Below are positions 26,516 to 36,609 of a DNA stretch of 64,000 nucleotides, piece by piece. The DNA lies in the NCBI RefSeq assembly GCF_014651075.1, contig NZ_BMWE01000001.1:434001-498000 (forward strand), given 5' to 3'. Origin of the DNA: Streptomyces djakartensis (GTDB lineage: Bacteria; Actinomycetota; Actinomycetes; Streptomycetales; Streptomycetaceae). Within the stretch, counting starts at the first letter, position 1; each line of letters opens with the position of its first letter. The notes under the pieces are model-generated. The model was not told the origin of the DNA. It ran no database searches and saw only the letters and a program-made list of their open reading frames with translations. The position numbers and the translations under genes were made by a program.

Positions 26516-28363
26516 CTACTCCACCGTCACCGACTTCGCCAGGTTCCGCGGCTGGTCCACCTCGTTGCCCCGGGCCGTGGCCAGCTCACAGGCGAACACC
26601 TGCAGCGGCACCGTCGCCACCATCGGCTGCAGCAGCGTCGGTGTGACCGGGATCCGGATCAGATGGTCGGCGTACGGCACCACCGCCTCGTCGCCCTCCT
26701 CGGCGATCACGATCGTCCGCGCACCCCGCGCCCGGATCTCCTGGATGTTGGACACGACCTTGTCGTGCAGCACGGACCGCCCTCGCGGTGACGGCACCAC
26801 GACGACCACGGGCAGATCCTCCTCGATCAGGGCGATCGGCCCGTGCTTCAACTCCCCGGCCGCGAACCCCTCGGCGTGCATGTAGGCCAGCTCCTTGAGC
26901 TTCAGCGCGCCCTCGAGGGCCACCGGATACCCGACATGCCGCCCCAGGAAGAGCACCGTGTTCTTGGCGGCGAGCGAGCGGGCCAGCTCCCGCACGGGCT
27001 CCATGGTGCCGAGCACCTGCTCCACCGCACCGGCGATCGAGGACAGGTCGCGGACCACCGCCTCGATCTCGTCGCCCCACTTGGTGCCCCGGACCTGCCC
27101 CAGGTACAGCGCGACCAGGTAGCACGCCACGAGCTGCGTCAGGAACGCCTTGGTGGACGCGACGGCGACCTCCGGCCCGGCGTGCGTGTACAGGACCGCG
27201 TCCGACTCGCGCGGGATCGTCGAGCCGTTGGTGTTGCAGATCGCCAGGACCCTGGAGCCCTGCTCCCGGGCGTGACGGAGCGCCATGAGCGTGTCCATGG
27301 TCTCGCCGGACTGGGAGATCGCGATGACCAGGGTCTGCGCGTCCAGGATCGGGTCCCGGTACCGGAACTCACTGGCCAGCTCCACCTCGCACGGGATGCG
27401 CGTGAAGTGCTCGATGGCGTACTTGGCGATCATCCCGGCGTGGAAGGCCGTACCGCACGCCACGACGACGATCTTGTCGATCTCGCGCAGCACGCCCGGG
27501 GGGATCCGCACCTCGTCCAGGGTCAGCGAGCCGGAACCGTCGATCCGGCCCAGCAGCGTGTCCGCGACCGCCTTGGGCTGCTCGGCGATCTCCTTGAGCA
27601 TGAAGTAGTCGTAGCCGCCCTTCTCGGCGGCCGACGCGTCCCAGTCGACGTGGTAGGAGCGGACGTCGGCCGGGCGGCCGTCGAAGCCGGTCACCACCAC
27701 GCCGTCCCGGCGCAGTTCCACGACCTGGTCCTGCCCCAGTTCGATCGCCGACCGCGTGTGGTCGATGAACGCGGCGACGTCCGAGGCGAGGAAGGACTCG
27801 CCCTCGCCGACGCCGACCACCAGCGGCGAGTTCCGCCGGGCGCCCACCACCACGTCCGGTTCGTCGGCGTGCACCGCGACGAGTGTGAACGCGCCCTCCA
27901 GCCGCCTGCACACCAGCCGCATCGCCTCGGCGAGGTCCGCGCACGAGGAGAACTCCTCGGCGAGCAGATGCGCCACGACCTCGGTGTCGGTCTCGGAGGC
28001 CAGTTCGTGGCCGCGCTCCTCCAACTCGGCCCGCAGCACGGCGAAGTTCTCGATGATGCCGTTGTGGACGACGGCTACCCGGCCCGCGTTGTCGATGTGC
28101 GGATGGGCGTTGGCGTCCGTCGGTCCGCCGTGCGTGGCCCACCGGGTGTGTCCGATGCCCGTCGTGCCGGTCGGCAGCGGCCGGCCGTCCAGTTCCTTCT
28201 CCAGGTTGAGGAGCTTCCCGGCCTTCTTGGCCGTCGCCAGGCCGCCGTCGGCCAGCACGGCGACACCCGCCGAGTCGTAACCCCGGTACTCCAGCCGCTT
28301 CAGCCCGGCCATCACGATCTCGAGCGCCGACTGTGGCCCCACGTATCCCACGATTCCGCACAT
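26516..28363 (-). CDS. glmS: Glutamine-fructose-6-phosphate aminotransferase
   Basis: The 615-aa enzyme makes glucosamine-6-phosphate for cell wall and amino-sugar synthesis. Cys2 of MCGIVGYVG is the glutaminase nucleophile; residues 1-~225 are the class II amidotransferase domain (HTRWATHGGPTDANAHPH). Two SIS domains follow, with ISQSGETMDTLMAL and LFLGRHVGYPVALEGALKLKE, and the end NLAKSVTVE is the conserved C-tail needed for ammonia transfer. GlmM is encoded 4 kb away, so both steps toward UDP-GlcNAc are in this window. Confidence 0.98.
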   Translation of the reverse strand: MCGIVGYVGPQSALEIVMAGLKRLEYRGYDSAGVAVLADGGLATAKKAGKLLNLEKELDGRPLPTGTTGIGHTRWATHGGPTDANAHPHIDNAGRVAVVHNGIIENFAVLRAELEERGHELASETDTEVVAHLLAEEFSSCADLAEAMRLVCRRLEGAFTLVAVHADEPDVVVGARRNSPLVVGVGEGESFLASDVAAFIDHTRSAIELGQDQVVELRRDGVVVTGFDGRPADVRSYHVDWDASAAEKGGYDYFMLKEIAEQPKAVADTLLGRIDGSGSLTLDEVRIPPGVLREIDKIVVVACGTAFHAGMIAKYAIEHFTRIPCEVELASEFRYRDPILDAQTLVIAISQSGETMDTLMALRHAREQGSRVLAICNTNGSTIPRESDAVLYTHAGPEVAVASTKAFLTQLVACYLVALYLGQVRGTKWGDEIEAVVRDLSSIAGAVEQVLGTMEPVRELARSLAAKNTVLFLGRHVGYPVALEGALKLKELAYMHAEGFAAGELKHGPIALIEEDLPVVVVVPSPRGRSVLHDKVVSNIQEIRARGARTIVIAEEGDEAVVPYADHLIRIPVTPTLLQPMVATVPLQVFACELATARGNEVDQPRNLAKSVTVE

Positions 28364-28483
28364 GAGGCGCAGCCTACGGGTCGACCCCGCACCAAAAGCC
28401 CTTGCGCGTGCCCGGAATCGGAAATTCCCACCGGGGATCGAACACGCTTCAGGGCAAGGAGCCGGCCCGCTCCCCGGCGTTGC

Positions 28484-29293
28484 TCACACCTTCGCCCGGT
28501 AGGCCCGCATGGCCAGCGGATAGAACACCAGCGCGATCCCGGCCGCCCAGACCAACGACCACATCACCGGCTCCGCCACCGCCCCACCGAGCAGCAGCCC
28601 CCGGAACGCGTCGGACAGATGCGTGACCGGATTGACGTCGCTCCACGCCTGGAGCCAGCCCGGCATGGTGTCGACCACGACGAACGCGCTGCTCGTGAAG
28701 GTGATCGGGAAGATGAGGGTGAAGGCGAACGCCTGCACCTTCTCCGCGTCCCCCGCCAGCATCCCGATCAGTACCGCGCTCCACGACACCGCCGCGGCGA
28801 ACACCACCACCAGCAGCGTGCCGAGCAGGAATCCGCCGAACCCGCCCGTGACCCGGAAGCCGAGCAGCAGTCCGAGACCGATCATCAGCAGCAGCGCCCA
28901 CACGTGCTTCGCGAGGTCGGCCGTGATCCGCCCGATCAGCGGGGCGGAACGGGCGATCGGCAGGCTGCGCAGCCGGTCGAAGACTCCCTTGGTGAGGTCG
29001 GTGTTGAGCGCCATCGCCGTGTACATCGTCATGAACAGGGTGTTCTGCACGATGATCCCGGGCAGCGCGTACTTCAGGTACGCCTCGGGCGACCCGGCCA
29101 TCTGCCCGCCCAGTACGTAGGTGAACAGGAACACGAACATGATCGGCGTGATGCTGTAGTCGACCAGTTCGAGCGGGTTGTGCTTGACGGCGACCAGGCT
29201 CCGCCAGGCCATGGTGAAGGTCTGCCGCAGCCCTGCGAGGGCCGGCACCCGGCCCGACGTGGTGACGGGCGCGGTGACGGTGGTGGCGGTCAT
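28484..29293 (-). CDS. ABC-2 type transporter permease (DrrB-like)
   Basis: The 269-aa membrane protein has six predicted helices, among them NPLELVDYSITPIMFVFLFT, the PGIIVQNTLFMTMYTAM segment and the final VWAAGIALVFYPLAM. VFDRLRSLPIARSAPLIGR is the typical cytoplasmic loop of DrrB-type drug exporters. ATGA couples it to the upstream ATPase gene by a 4-nt overlap. Together they form a two-component exporter for a drug, lipid or polymer. Confidence 0.93.
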   Translation of the reverse strand: MTATTVTAPVTTSGRVPALAGLRQTFTMAWRSLVAVKHNPLELVDYSITPIMFVFLFTYVLGGQMAGSPEAYLKYALPGIIVQNTLFMTMYTAMALNTDLTKGVFDRLRSLPIARSAPLIGRITADLAKHVWALLLMIGLGLLLGFRVTGGFGGFLLGTLLVVVFAAAVSWSAVLIGMLAGDAEKVQAFAFTLIFPITFTSSAFVVVDTMPGWLQAWSDVNPVTHLSDAFRGLLLGGAVAEPVMWSLVWAAGIALVFYPLAMRAYRAKV

Positions 29294-30297
29294 GACCGGC
29301 TCACCACCTTCTCCAGCTCCTGGTCCTCCCGGGCGGGGGCGTCGCCGTCCTCCTCCTGCTCGCCCGGCTCGGCGCGGTGACCGGTCAGCGCGAGGAAGAC
29401 CTCGTCGAGCGAGGAACGGCGCAGGGCCAGCTCGCCCACCGCGATTCCCTCCCGGTCCAGCGCGCGCACCACGGCCGGCATCAGCTCGGGGTCCTTCACC
29501 GGCGCGGTGATCATCTCGCCCTCGATCCGGGCCTCGGGACCGGCCGCGCCGGCCACCAGCGCGTGCGCCCGCACCAGGTCCTGCCCGAGGATCGGTCGCA
29601 GCTCCAGCACCTGCCCGCCGACCTGCGCCTTGAGCCGGTCCGGTGTGCCCTCGGCGATCACCCGGCCTTTGTCGATCACCACGATGTCGTCGGCCAGCAC
29701 ATCGGCCTCGTTCAGGTACTGCGTGGTCAGCAGCGCGGTCGCGCCGTCCGCGACCAGGCCGCGCAGCAGGTCCCACAGCTCACCGCGGCTGTGCGGGTCG
29801 AGACCGGTGGTCGGCTCGTCGAGGAAGAGGACGCTGGGCCGGCCGACCAGGCTGGCCGCGAGGTCCAGCCGCCGGCGCATGCCTCCGGAGAAGGTCTTCG
29901 CGGCCCGCGTGGCCGCGTGCGTCAGCTGGAACCGCTCCAGCAGCTCACCCGCCCGGGCCTTCGCCTCCCGCCTCGGCAGGCCCAGCAGACGGCCGATGAG
30001 GAGCAGGTTCTCCGTGCCGGTCAGGTTCTCGTCGACCGCCGCGTACTGGCCGGTCAGCCCGACCATGGCCCGCACCACCCCGGCCTCCCGGACCACGTCG
30101 TGGCCGGCCACGTGGGCCCTGCCCCGGTCGGGCCGGAGCAGCGTCGCGAAGATCCGCACGGCGGTCGTCTTCCCGGCGCCGTTGGGACCCAGCAGGCCGA
30201 GCACCGTGCCCTTGCGGGCCGCCAGGTCCACACCGGCCAGCGCCTCGGTCTCCTTGAACCGTTTGACCAGGCCTTCCGCCTCTATCGCATACGTCAT
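29290..30297 (-). CDS. ABC transporter ATP-binding protein (DrrA family)
   Basis: The 335-aa protein has Walker A GPNGAGKTT near residue 38, the TGQYAAVDENLTGTEN Q-loop region, signature FSGGMRRRLDLA, Walker B VLFLDEPTTGLDP and a C-terminal DrrA-type domain (RSSLDEVFLALTGH). It drives the permease encoded next. The family is named after daunorubicin resistance, but most members have unknown cargo. The C-terminal Glu/Asp-rich tail (GEQEEDGDAP) is variable. Confidence 0.95.
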   Translation of the reverse strand: MTYAIEAEGLVKRFKETEALAGVDLAARKGTVLGLLGPNGAGKTTAVRIFATLLRPDRGRAHVAGHDVVREAGVVRAMVGLTGQYAAVDENLTGTENLLLIGRLLGLPRREAKARAGELLERFQLTHAATRAAKTFSGGMRRRLDLAASLVGRPSVLFLDEPTTGLDPHSRGELWDLLRGLVADGATALLTTQYLNEADVLADDIVVIDKGRVIAEGTPDRLKAQVGGQVLELRPILGQDLVRAHALVAGAAGPEARIEGEMITAPVKDPELMPAVVRALDREGIAVGELALRRSSLDEVFLALTGHRAEPGEQEEDGDAPAREDQELEKVVSRS

Positions 30298-30470
30298 GGG
30301 TCACCCCTCGGCGTCGGTGAGCCCCGGCCTGGGCCCACCTCTCCCACAACTGTGACGCACACCACTGACATTCCTCTCGTTGCTCACCTTTGGCTCAAAC
30401 GGGAGGGACCGTGAACCCCGCGTGACCGATCCCACCTCACGGTCCGTTCGTACGCCCGTAACAATGGACT

Positions 30471-31460
30471 GTGATCTCTCCGGTCTCCTCGATGCCCCGG
30501 AGCGCCCACCGGCAGCGGCCGGAGGCGACTCCCTACGTCGACCTCACCCGTGCCGAGTGGAGCGCGCTGCGCGACAAGACGCCGCTGCCGCTGACGGCCG
30601 AGGAGGTCGAGAAGCTGCGCGGCCTCGGCGACGTCATCGACCTCGACGAGGTGCGGGACATCTACCTCCCGCTGTCCAGGCTTCTCAATCTCTACGTCGG
30701 TGCCACGGACGGCCTCAGAGGTGCGCTCAACACCTTCCTGGGCGAGCAGGGCTCGCAGTCCGGCACCCCGTTCGTCATAGGGGTGGCCGGCTCGGTCGCG
30801 GTGGGGAAGTCGACGGTCGCCCGCCTCCTCCAGGCCCTCCTCTCGCGCTGGCCTGAGCACCCGCGTGTCGAGCTGGTCACCACCGACGGCTTCCTGCTGC
30901 CGACCGAGGAGCTCCAGGCCCGCGGCCTGATGTCGCGGAAGGGCTTCCCCGAGTCCTACGACCGCCGGGCGCTGACCCGGTTCGTCGCCGACATCAAGGC
31001 CGGCAAGGACGAGGTCACGGCCCCCGTCTACTCCCACCTGATCTACGACATCGTCCCGGACAGGAAGCTCACGGTCCGCCGCCCCGACATCCTGATCGTC
31101 GAGGGCCTGAACGTCCTCCAGCCCGCCCTGCCCGGCAAGGACGGCCGCACCCGGGTCGGCCTCGCCGACTACTTCGACTTCAGCGTGTACGTCGACGCCC
31201 GCGTCGAGGACATCGAGCACTGGTATCTCAACCGCTTCCGCAAACTGCGCGCGACCGCCTTCCAGGACCCGTCCTCGTACTTCCGCAAGTACACGCAGGT
31301 CTCCGAGGAGGAGGCCCTGGACTACGCCCGGACGATGTGGCGCACGATCAACCGGCCGAACCTGGTCGAGAACATCGCTCCGACCCGCGGCCGGGCCACC
31401 CTGGTCCTGCGCAAGGGACCCGACCACACGGTGCAGCGGTTGAGCCTGCGCAAGCTCTGA
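30471..31460 (+). CDS. coaA: Pantothenate kinase type I
   Basis: The 329-aa protein phosphorylates pantothenate in the first step of coenzyme A synthesis. The P-loop [12 protein letters not shown] is at residues 104-115, and [16 protein letters not shown] and FDFSVYVDA are family motifs. GTG at 30471 is used as start; a Met eight codons inside (MPRSAHRQ) is the alternative. No ribosome binding site precedes the GTG, so the transcript may be leaderless. Confidence 0.97.
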   Translation: MISPVSSMPRSAHRQRPEATPYVDLTRAEWSALRDKTPLPLTAEEVEKLRGLGDVIDLDEVRDIYLPLSRLLNLYVGATDGLRGALNTFLGEQGSQSGTPFVIGVAGSVAVGKSTVARLLQALLSRWPEHPRVELVTTDGFLLPTEELQARGLMSRKGFPESYDRRALTRFVADIKAGKDEVTAPVYSHLIYDIVPDRKLTVRRPDILIVEGLNVLQPALPGKDGRTRVGLADYFDFSVYVDARVEDIEHWYLNRFRKLRATAFQDPSSYFRKYTQVSEEEALDYARTMWRTINRPNLVENIAPTRGRATLVLRKGPDHTVQRLSLRKL

Positions 31461-31479
31461 CCCGGGAGAAGCGGGTTAG

Positions 31480-32418
31480 ATGGTCGCCATGCTTCATCTG
31501 CGCCTGATCACGCCGTCCGAAAAGACCGGCGATGTGGTGCGACTGGTCGAGAGTACGGTCGGCACCACCCACCTCGTCGTGCTGCCGGACGCCGCCCGCG
31601 ACCCCGCCGGGGACGTGGTGATGTGCGACGTGGCGCGGGAGGCCGGCGACGAACTGCTCAACGGCCTGCGGGAGCTGGGCATCGACGCCGGCGGTTCCAT
31701 CGCCGTCGAGTCCATCGACCTGTCGCTGTCCGAACGGGCCGACAAGGCGGAGGCCGACGCCCCGGGCGAGGCCGCGGACGCGGTTCTGTGGGAGCAGCTG
31801 GGCGAGGCGACGCACGAGGAGTCGACCCTCTCGGTCACCTACCTCGCGTTCATCACGCTCGCCACGATGATCGCGGCCTGCGGCGTGGTCCTGGACAACG
31901 CGATCCTGATCGTGGGCGCCATGGCGGTCGGACCCGAGTTCGGCCCGCTCGCCGGCGTCTGCACCGCGGTCGTCCAGCGCCGCCCGGGCCTGGCCATGCG
32001 CTCGATGATCGCCCTGCTGGCCGGCTTCGCGGTGGCCATGGCGGTGACGGTCGGCTTCAGCCTCTTCATGGACGCGGTCGACCTGTTCAGCGAGCAACAG
32101 CTCAGGGCCGACCGCCCCAACACCGACTTCATCTACGCGCCCGACTGGTTCTCCTTCGTCGTGGCGGTCCTGGCCGGCATCGCCGGCACGCTCTCCCTGA
32201 CCTCGGCCAAGTCCGGCGCCCTGGTCGGTGTGGCCATCTCGGTCACCACGGTCCCGGCCGCCGCGAACGCGGCCGTGGCCCTCAGCTACGGCGACACGAG
32301 GCAGACCTGGGGATCGACGGAGCAGCTCCTGCTGAACCTGCTGGGCATCATGATCGCGGGCACGGCGACTCTGCTGGCCCAGAAGTGGTTCTGGGCGAAG
32401 CAACGCCAGCGCGTCTGA
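31480..32418 (+). CDS. DUF389 membrane protein
   Basis: The 312-aa protein has an N-terminal soluble domain (~110 residues, MLHLRLITPSEKTGDVVRLV) and then at least five membrane helices, beginning with YLAFITLATMIAACGVVL and including the conserved DNAILIVGAMAVGPEFGPLAG motif of DUF389. ATG at 31480 has GGGAGAAG at 9 nt; the next in-frame ATG at 31489 is also plausible. It follows coaA by 19 bp on the same strand, so may be cotranscribed. Transport is assumed for this family but not proven. Confidence 0.9.
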   Translation: MVAMLHLRLITPSEKTGDVVRLVESTVGTTHLVVLPDAARDPAGDVVMCDVAREAGDELLNGLRELGIDAGGSIAVESIDLSLSERADKAEADAPGEAADAVLWEQLGEATHEESTLSVTYLAFITLATMIAACGVVLDNAILIVGAMAVGPEFGPLAGVCTAVVQRRPGLAMRSMIALLAGFAVAMAVTVGFSLFMDAVDLFSEQQLRADRPNTDFIYAPDWFSFVVAVLAGIAGTLSLTSAKSGALVGVAISVTTVPAAANAAVALSYGDTRQTWGSTEQLLLNLLGIMIAGTATLLAQKWFWAKQRQRV

Positions 32419-32440
32419 GAACGGCCGCGTGGGACAGTGC

Positions 32441-32482
32441 CCTCAGGGGCGCGGGGAACTGCGCGACCAGCCTCGACGAAGG
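32441..32482 (+). repeat. Dispersed GGGGCGCGGGGAACTGCGCG repeat, copy 1
   Basis: This is the first of four related elements in the window. Core GGGGCGCGGGGAACTGCGCG is followed by ACCAGCC and a CGACGAA tail. It lies in the convergent gap between the DUF389 gene and glmM. Confidence 0.8.
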
Positions 32483-32526
32483 GTCGGCCCGCAGCGAACC
32501 GCAGCCCGCACCCCCCTGCCCGCTCC

Positions 32527-33885
32527 TCAGCCCAGCGCGGACTTCACCGCATCAGCGAGCCGCCCCGCGACAGACCGAGCCTGCTCGATGTCAGCGGCCT
32601 CGACCATCACCCGAACCAGCGGCTCGGTCCCGGAGGGACGCAGCAGCACCCGCCCGGTGGGGCCCAGCTCCCGCTCCGCGTCCGCGACCGCCGAAGCCAG
32701 CTCCGAGGACGTCCCCACCCGGGACCTGTCCACGTCCGGCACATTGATCAGCACCTGCGGCAACCGCTCCATGACAGCCGCCAGCTCCCGCAGCGACCGC
32801 CCGGTCCCGGCGACCCGAGCCGCCAGCATCAGCCCGGTCAGCGTTCCGTCACCCGTCGTGGCATGGTCGAGGACGATCACGTGCCCGGACTGCTCGCCCC
32901 CGAGCGCGAACCCGTGCTCCTTCATCTCCTCCAGCACGTACCGGTCACCCACGGCCGTCTGCACGAGCCGGATGCCCTCACGCTCCATGGCGAGCTTGAA
33001 CCCGAGGTTGGACATCACTGTCGCCACGACCGTCTCGGCCCGCAGCGCGGAGCGCTCCCGCATCGCCAGCGCGAGCACGGCGAGGATCTGGTCCCCGTCC
33101 ACCTCCTCGCCGGTGTGGTCCACGGCGAGGCACCGGTCGGCGTCCCCGTCGTGCGCGATGCCCAGATCGGCCCCGTGCTCGACGACGGCGGCCTTGATCT
33201 TGTCCAGGTGCGTCGATCCGCACCCGTCGTTGATGTTGAGCCCGTCCGGCTCGGCACCGATCGTGACGACCTCGGCCCCGGCCCGCTGGAAGGCCTCCGG
33301 CGAGACCCGGGCGGCGGCGCCGTGCGCCTCGTCCAGGACGATCTTCAGCCCGTCGAGCCGGTTCGGCAGGGCACCCAGCAGATGCTCGACGTAACGCTCG
33401 AAGCCCTCCTCGTACTCCCGCACCCGGCCCACCCCGGCGCCGGTCGGCCGGTCCCACGGGGCGCCGGTGCGGTGCTCCTCGTAGACGGACTCGATCCGGT
33501 CCTCCAGCTCGTCGGCGAGCTTGTGCCCGCCGCGGGCGAAGAACTTGACGCCGTTGTCGGGCATGGCGTTGTGGCTCGCGGAGAGCATCACACCGAGGTC
33601 GGCACCGAGCGAACCGGTCAGGTACGCCACCGCGGGCGTCGGCAGCACACCGACCCGCAGGACGTCCACACCGGCGCTGGCCAGGCCCGCGACCACGGCG
33701 GCCTCCAGGAACTCCCCGGACGCGCGCGGGTCACGCCCGACGACCGCGGTCGGCCGGTGCCCCTCGAAGGTGCCCGCCTCGGCCAGCACGTGCGCCGCGG
33801 CGACGGAGAGGCCCAGCGCCATCTCCGCCGTCAGGTCCGCGTTGGCTACACCGCGCACACCGTCCGTGCCGAAGAGTCGTCCCAC
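32527..33885 (-). CDS. glmM: Phosphoglucosamine mutase
   Basis: The 452-aa enzyme converts glucosamine-6-phosphate to glucosamine-1-phosphate. [12 protein letters not shown] starts the protein from a GTG with GGAGGA at 6 nt. Ser104 in [13 protein letters not shown] is the phosphoserine, the metal loop is DGDADRCL and the sugar loop [23 protein letters not shown] is the C-terminal phosphate-binding loop. It is 162 bp from rpsI on the same strand. Confidence 0.98.
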   Translation of the reverse strand: MGRLFGTDGVRGVANADLTAEMALGLSVAAAHVLAEAGTFEGHRPTAVVGRDPRASGEFLEAAVVAGLASAGVDVLRVGVLPTPAVAYLTGSLGADLGVMLSASHNAMPDNGVKFFARGGHKLADELEDRIESVYEEHRTGAPWDRPTGAGVGRVREYEEGFERYVEHLLGALPNRLDGLKIVLDEAHGAAARVSPEAFQRAGAEVVTIGAEPDGLNINDGCGSTHLDKIKAAVVEHGADLGIAHDGDADRCLAVDHTGEEVDGDQILAVLALAMRERSALRAETVVATVMSNLGFKLAMEREGIRLVQTAVGDRYVLEEMKEHGFALGGEQSGHVIVLDHATTGDGTLTGLMLAARVAGTGRSLRELAAVMERLPQVLINVPDVDRSRVGTSSELASAVADAERELGPTGRVLLRPSGTEPLVRVMVEAADIEQARSVAGRLADAVKSALG

Positions 33886-34047
33886 TGGTGTCCTCCGATT
33901 GCTGAAGAGAGTGCGGCTCACTCCCCAAGTACATCCCCTGACACTGTCCGGGGGCGGTAGGGGTTGTGTAAACGAACCGCCCCGGCAGCACAGTGCGTGC
34001 CGCCGGGGCGATCGGTGCGAAGCCAGTCGCGAGGACGGGCGACGCGT

Positions 34048-34560
34048 TTAGCGCTTGCTGTACTGCGGGGCCTTGCGGGCCTTCTTCAGACCGGCCTTCT
34101 TGCGCTCGACCGCACGGTCGTCGCGCTTGAGGAAGCCGGCCTTCTTCAGCGGGCCGCGGTTGTTGTCGACGTCCGCCTCGTTCAGCGCGCGGGCGACACC
34201 GAGACGGAGCGCACCGGCCTGGCCGGAGACACCGCCACCGGCGATGCGGGCGATGACGTCGTAGCGGCCCTCGAGCTCGAGAACCTTGAACGGCTCGTTG
34301 ACTTCCTGCTGGTGCACCTTGTTCGGGAAGTAGTCCTCAAGGGTGCGACCGTTGATCTTCCACTTGCCGGTGCCGGGGACGATCCGGACACGGGCGATGG
34401 CGTTCTTGCGACGGCCCAGGCCGGCGGCCGGCTGGGGCTCACCGAAACGCGAACCGAGGGACTCGGAGGTGTACTCACCCTCCACCGGAACGTCGGACTC
34501 GGTGGTGTAGCTGTCGATGTCAAGCTCTTCGAGCGGCTGCTCGGCAGTGGTCTCGGCCAC
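34048..34560 (-). CDS. rpsI: 30S ribosomal protein S9
   Basis: The 170-aa protein has the S9 core [20 protein letters not shown] and ends in the conserved basic tail [12 protein letters not shown], whose last arginine contacts P-site tRNA. An acidic ~40-residue N-terminal extension ([15 protein letters not shown]) is typical of actinobacteria. It follows rplM by 42 bp in the usual pair. Confidence 0.98.
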   Translation of the reverse strand: MAETTAEQPLEELDIDSYTTESDVPVEGEYTSESLGSRFGEPQPAAGLGRRKNAIARVRIVPGTGKWKINGRTLEDYFPNKVHQQEVNEPFKVLELEGRYDVIARIAGGGVSGQAGALRLGVARALNEADVDNNRGPLKKAGFLKRDDRAVERKKAGLKKARKAPQYSKR

Positions 34561-34602
34561 GATTCTCCTCAGATTCTCTTCAGTCTTAGGGGGTGGCCGG
34601 AC

Positions 34603-35046
34603 TTACTGCGCGACCTGGGTGATCTCGTACGGCTGCGGCTGCTGCGCGCCGTGCGGGTGCTGGTCACCCTTGTAGACCTTCAGCTTCGAGAGCATCTGAC
34701 GGCCCAGGGAGTTCTTCGGGAGCATGCCCTTGACGGCCTTCTCGATGGCCTTCTCCGGGTTCTTGTCCAGCAGCTCGTCGTAACGGACGGAGCGCAGACC
34801 ACCCGGGTAGCCGGAGTGGCGGTAGGCCATCTTCTGGGTCCGCTTGTTGCCGGAGAGGTGCACCTTGTCGGCGTTGATGATGATGACGAAGTCACCAGCG
34901 TCGACGTGCGGCGCGTAGATCGGCTTGTGCTTGCCCCGCAGAAGGGTGGCCGCGGTGGAGGCGAGACGGCCCAGGACGACGTCCTGAGCGTCGATGACGT
35001 GCCACTGGCGCGTCACATCGCCGGGCTTGGGGCTGTACGTACGCAC
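34603..35046 (-). CDS. rplM: 50S ribosomal protein L13
   Basis: The 147-aa protein has the L13 motifs [33 protein letters not shown] and [15 protein letters not shown]. It is the first gene of the rplM-rpsI operon, with a consensus promoter 180 bp upstream. Confidence 0.98.
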   Translation of the reverse strand: MRTYSPKPGDVTRQWHVIDAQDVVLGRLASTAATLLRGKHKPIYAPHVDAGDFVIIINADKVHLSGNKRTQKMAYRHSGYPGGLRSVRYDELLDKNPEKAIEKAVKGMLPKNSLGRQMLSKLKVYKGDQHPHGAQQPQPYEITQVAQ

Positions 35047-35225
35047 GGTTCGTAGCCTTCGCTTCGAGTGAATGGTCCATAACAGGTCACCGAAACGATC
35101 ACGACAGCCTAGACCGCACGGCGGCGACGCATACCGCGTACGTGGGGTCGCTGGTCATCGGCCCGGTGGACCGGTGTAAGGGCCCGTCCCGTGAGAATGA
35201 GCAAGCCAATACACAACGAACAAGC

Positions 35226-35254
35226 AGAATACCGGGGCTCGCGACAAGGGTCAA
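35226..35254 (-). promoter_or_regulatory. Promoter of rplM-rpsI
   Basis: On the minus strand TTGACC (35249-35254), 17 bp, TATTCT (35226-35231). The same -35 and -10 hexamers occur upstream of rpsJ. The leader to rplM would be about 170 nt. Confidence 0.8.
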
Positions 35255-35274
35255 AACGCGGGTCCCCCCGGAGG

Positions 35275-35616
35275 TCACCGCCGACGACCGGCCACGGACA
35301 CGCACAGGCCGGCACACAGCGTGACGGCCCTCCGCAGGGTCCGCCGCCGGACGGGCCGCACATACGGAAACACCGACGACAGCAGCACATCGCAGACCAC
35401 CCCGGCGCACAACCGCAGCACCGATCCACCTCCGCGCGGACGCCGGTACGCCCGCAGCGCCCCGGCGGCGACAGCGACAGCGACCGACGGCCATGACCAC
35501 AGCCCCACCAGCAGCGCCACGACCACCAGCAAGCGCGCCGCCGCGAACCCCACCCGCAGACACCGGCTCACGGGTCGCCCCAACCACCCGGAGATGTCGC
35601 CTTTGCCCGTCCGCAT
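35275..35616 (-). CDS. Possible small membrane protein
   Basis: From the ATG at 35616 a 113-aa frame with normal GC-rich third positions encodes two hydrophobic segments (AARLLVVVALLVGLWSW with the following VAVAVAAG, and VLRLCAGVVCDVLLSSVF) and a very basic C-terminus. The layout faintly resembles MnhE-type antiporter subunits. No ribosome binding site is seen, and the rplM promoter begins 21 bp after its end. It may not be expressed. It fills the 644-bp gap between rplM and the next gene. Confidence 0.35.
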   Translation of the reverse strand: MRTGKGDISGWLGRPVSRCLRVGFAAARLLVVVALLVGLWSWPSVAVAVAAGALRAYRRPRGGGSVLRLCAGVVCDVLLSSVFPYVRPVRRRTLRRAVTLCAGLCVSVAGRRR

Positions 35617-35690
35617 GGGAGGAACGCTAGGGCTTCCGAAGCCGTTCCATGCGGACCAGCACACCCCATGTCCCGTCTAAGATGCGCCCC

Positions 35691-36560
35691 ATGAGCTTTG
35701 GGCAGGGGGGACCTCAGTCCCAGTGGGATCCCTGGAAACCGCAGTCGGAGCAGCCCTGGACCGGCGGGGGCGGCCAGTCCCCGGACTGGGCGGCGCTCGC
35801 CGAGGCGTCCGAGACCCGCAACAAACGGCGGCGGTTGCTGCTGATCGGCGGCGGCGCGTTCGCCACCGTCGCGATCGGCGCCGCCGTCGCGGTGGCCGTG
35901 GTCTCGGCGGGTGGTGAGAACCAGGCGAACAACCCGGCCTCCCAGCCCTCGCCCGACATCCCGAGCCAGACCGCCTCGGCCCCGTCGTTCGCCCCCACCA
36001 GCGCGCCTCCCCCGCTGGATCCGAAGGACTTCATCGCCGCCGCGAAGAAGGACACGGCTCCGCTCAGCCCGGACACGCTCTTTCCCGGCACCCAGCTGAC
36101 CATGGGCGAGACGGTGTACAAGAAGGGCCCGACCGCTGACACGAGGAACTGCGCGTCGGCCTCGGGAGGCACCCTTTCCAAGATCCTCACAGCGAACGAC
36201 TGCACCCGCCTGATACGCGTCACCTACTCCAAGGACGGCATCGCGGTGACGGTCGGCGTGGCGGTCTTCGACACCGAGGCACAGGCCACCAGGGCCAAGG
36301 GCCAGACCGACAAGAAGAGCTTCGTCAAGTCGCTCTCCGGCGGCGGCGTGAAGGCCTTCTGCGAGTCCGGGGTCTGCCGCACCACCAGCAACTCGTACGG
36401 CCGCTACGCCTACTTCACCAACGCCGGCTTCACCAGCGGCAAGAACGTGACGGAGCAGGACACGGCCGTGTTCACCACGGGCGACAACCTGAACCTGTTC
36501 ACGTTCCGTCAGATCCACCGCCGCGGACAGGCCCAGGCGTCGGCCGCGGCCAACGGATGA
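35691..36560 (+). CDS. Unknown protein with single transmembrane anchor
   Basis: The 289-aa protein begins MSFGQGGPQSQWDPWKP, a Gly/Pro/Gln/Trp-rich cytoplasmic head of ~45 residues, followed by RNKRRRLLLIGGG and one membrane helix (about residues 49-72). After a Pro/Ser-rich linker comes an extracytoplasmic domain of ~190 residues with three cysteines (NCASAS, NDCTRL, FCESGVCR has two). This layout is common in streptomycete surface proteins of unknown role. It is convergent with the NlpC/P60 gene. Confidence 0.8.
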   Translation: MSFGQGGPQSQWDPWKPQSEQPWTGGGGQSPDWAALAEASETRNKRRRLLLIGGGAFATVAIGAAVAVAVVSAGGENQANNPASQPSPDIPSQTASAPSFAPTSAPPPLDPKDFIAAAKKDTAPLSPDTLFPGTQLTMGETVYKKGPTADTRNCASASGGTLSKILTANDCTRLIRVTYSKDGIAVTVGVAVFDTEAQATRAKGQTDKKSFVKSLSGGGVKAFCESGVCRTTSNSYGRYAYFTNAGFTSGKNVTEQDTAVFTTGDNLNLFTFRQIHRRGQAQASAAANG

Positions 36561-36609
36561 CGGGTAACGGGCCACGGCCTACGGATGACCGGCCGCGGCC
36601 CGCGTCCGG

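Noticed and set aside
28400..28483. glmS ribozyme or riboswitch near glmS
   Set aside because: No ribozyme core was seen upstream of the glmS start (28364 onward), and such ribozymes are mainly known from Firmicutes.
35099..35587. Several overlapping ORFs upstream of rplM
   Set aside because: They cross the consensus rplM promoter and leader; only the 35275-35616 frame keeps some support and is listed with low confidence.
36577..36609. Terminator between the convergent 35691 gene and the NlpC/P60 gene
   Set aside because: Only short imperfect stems can be drawn; nothing as clear as at the other convergent junctions.
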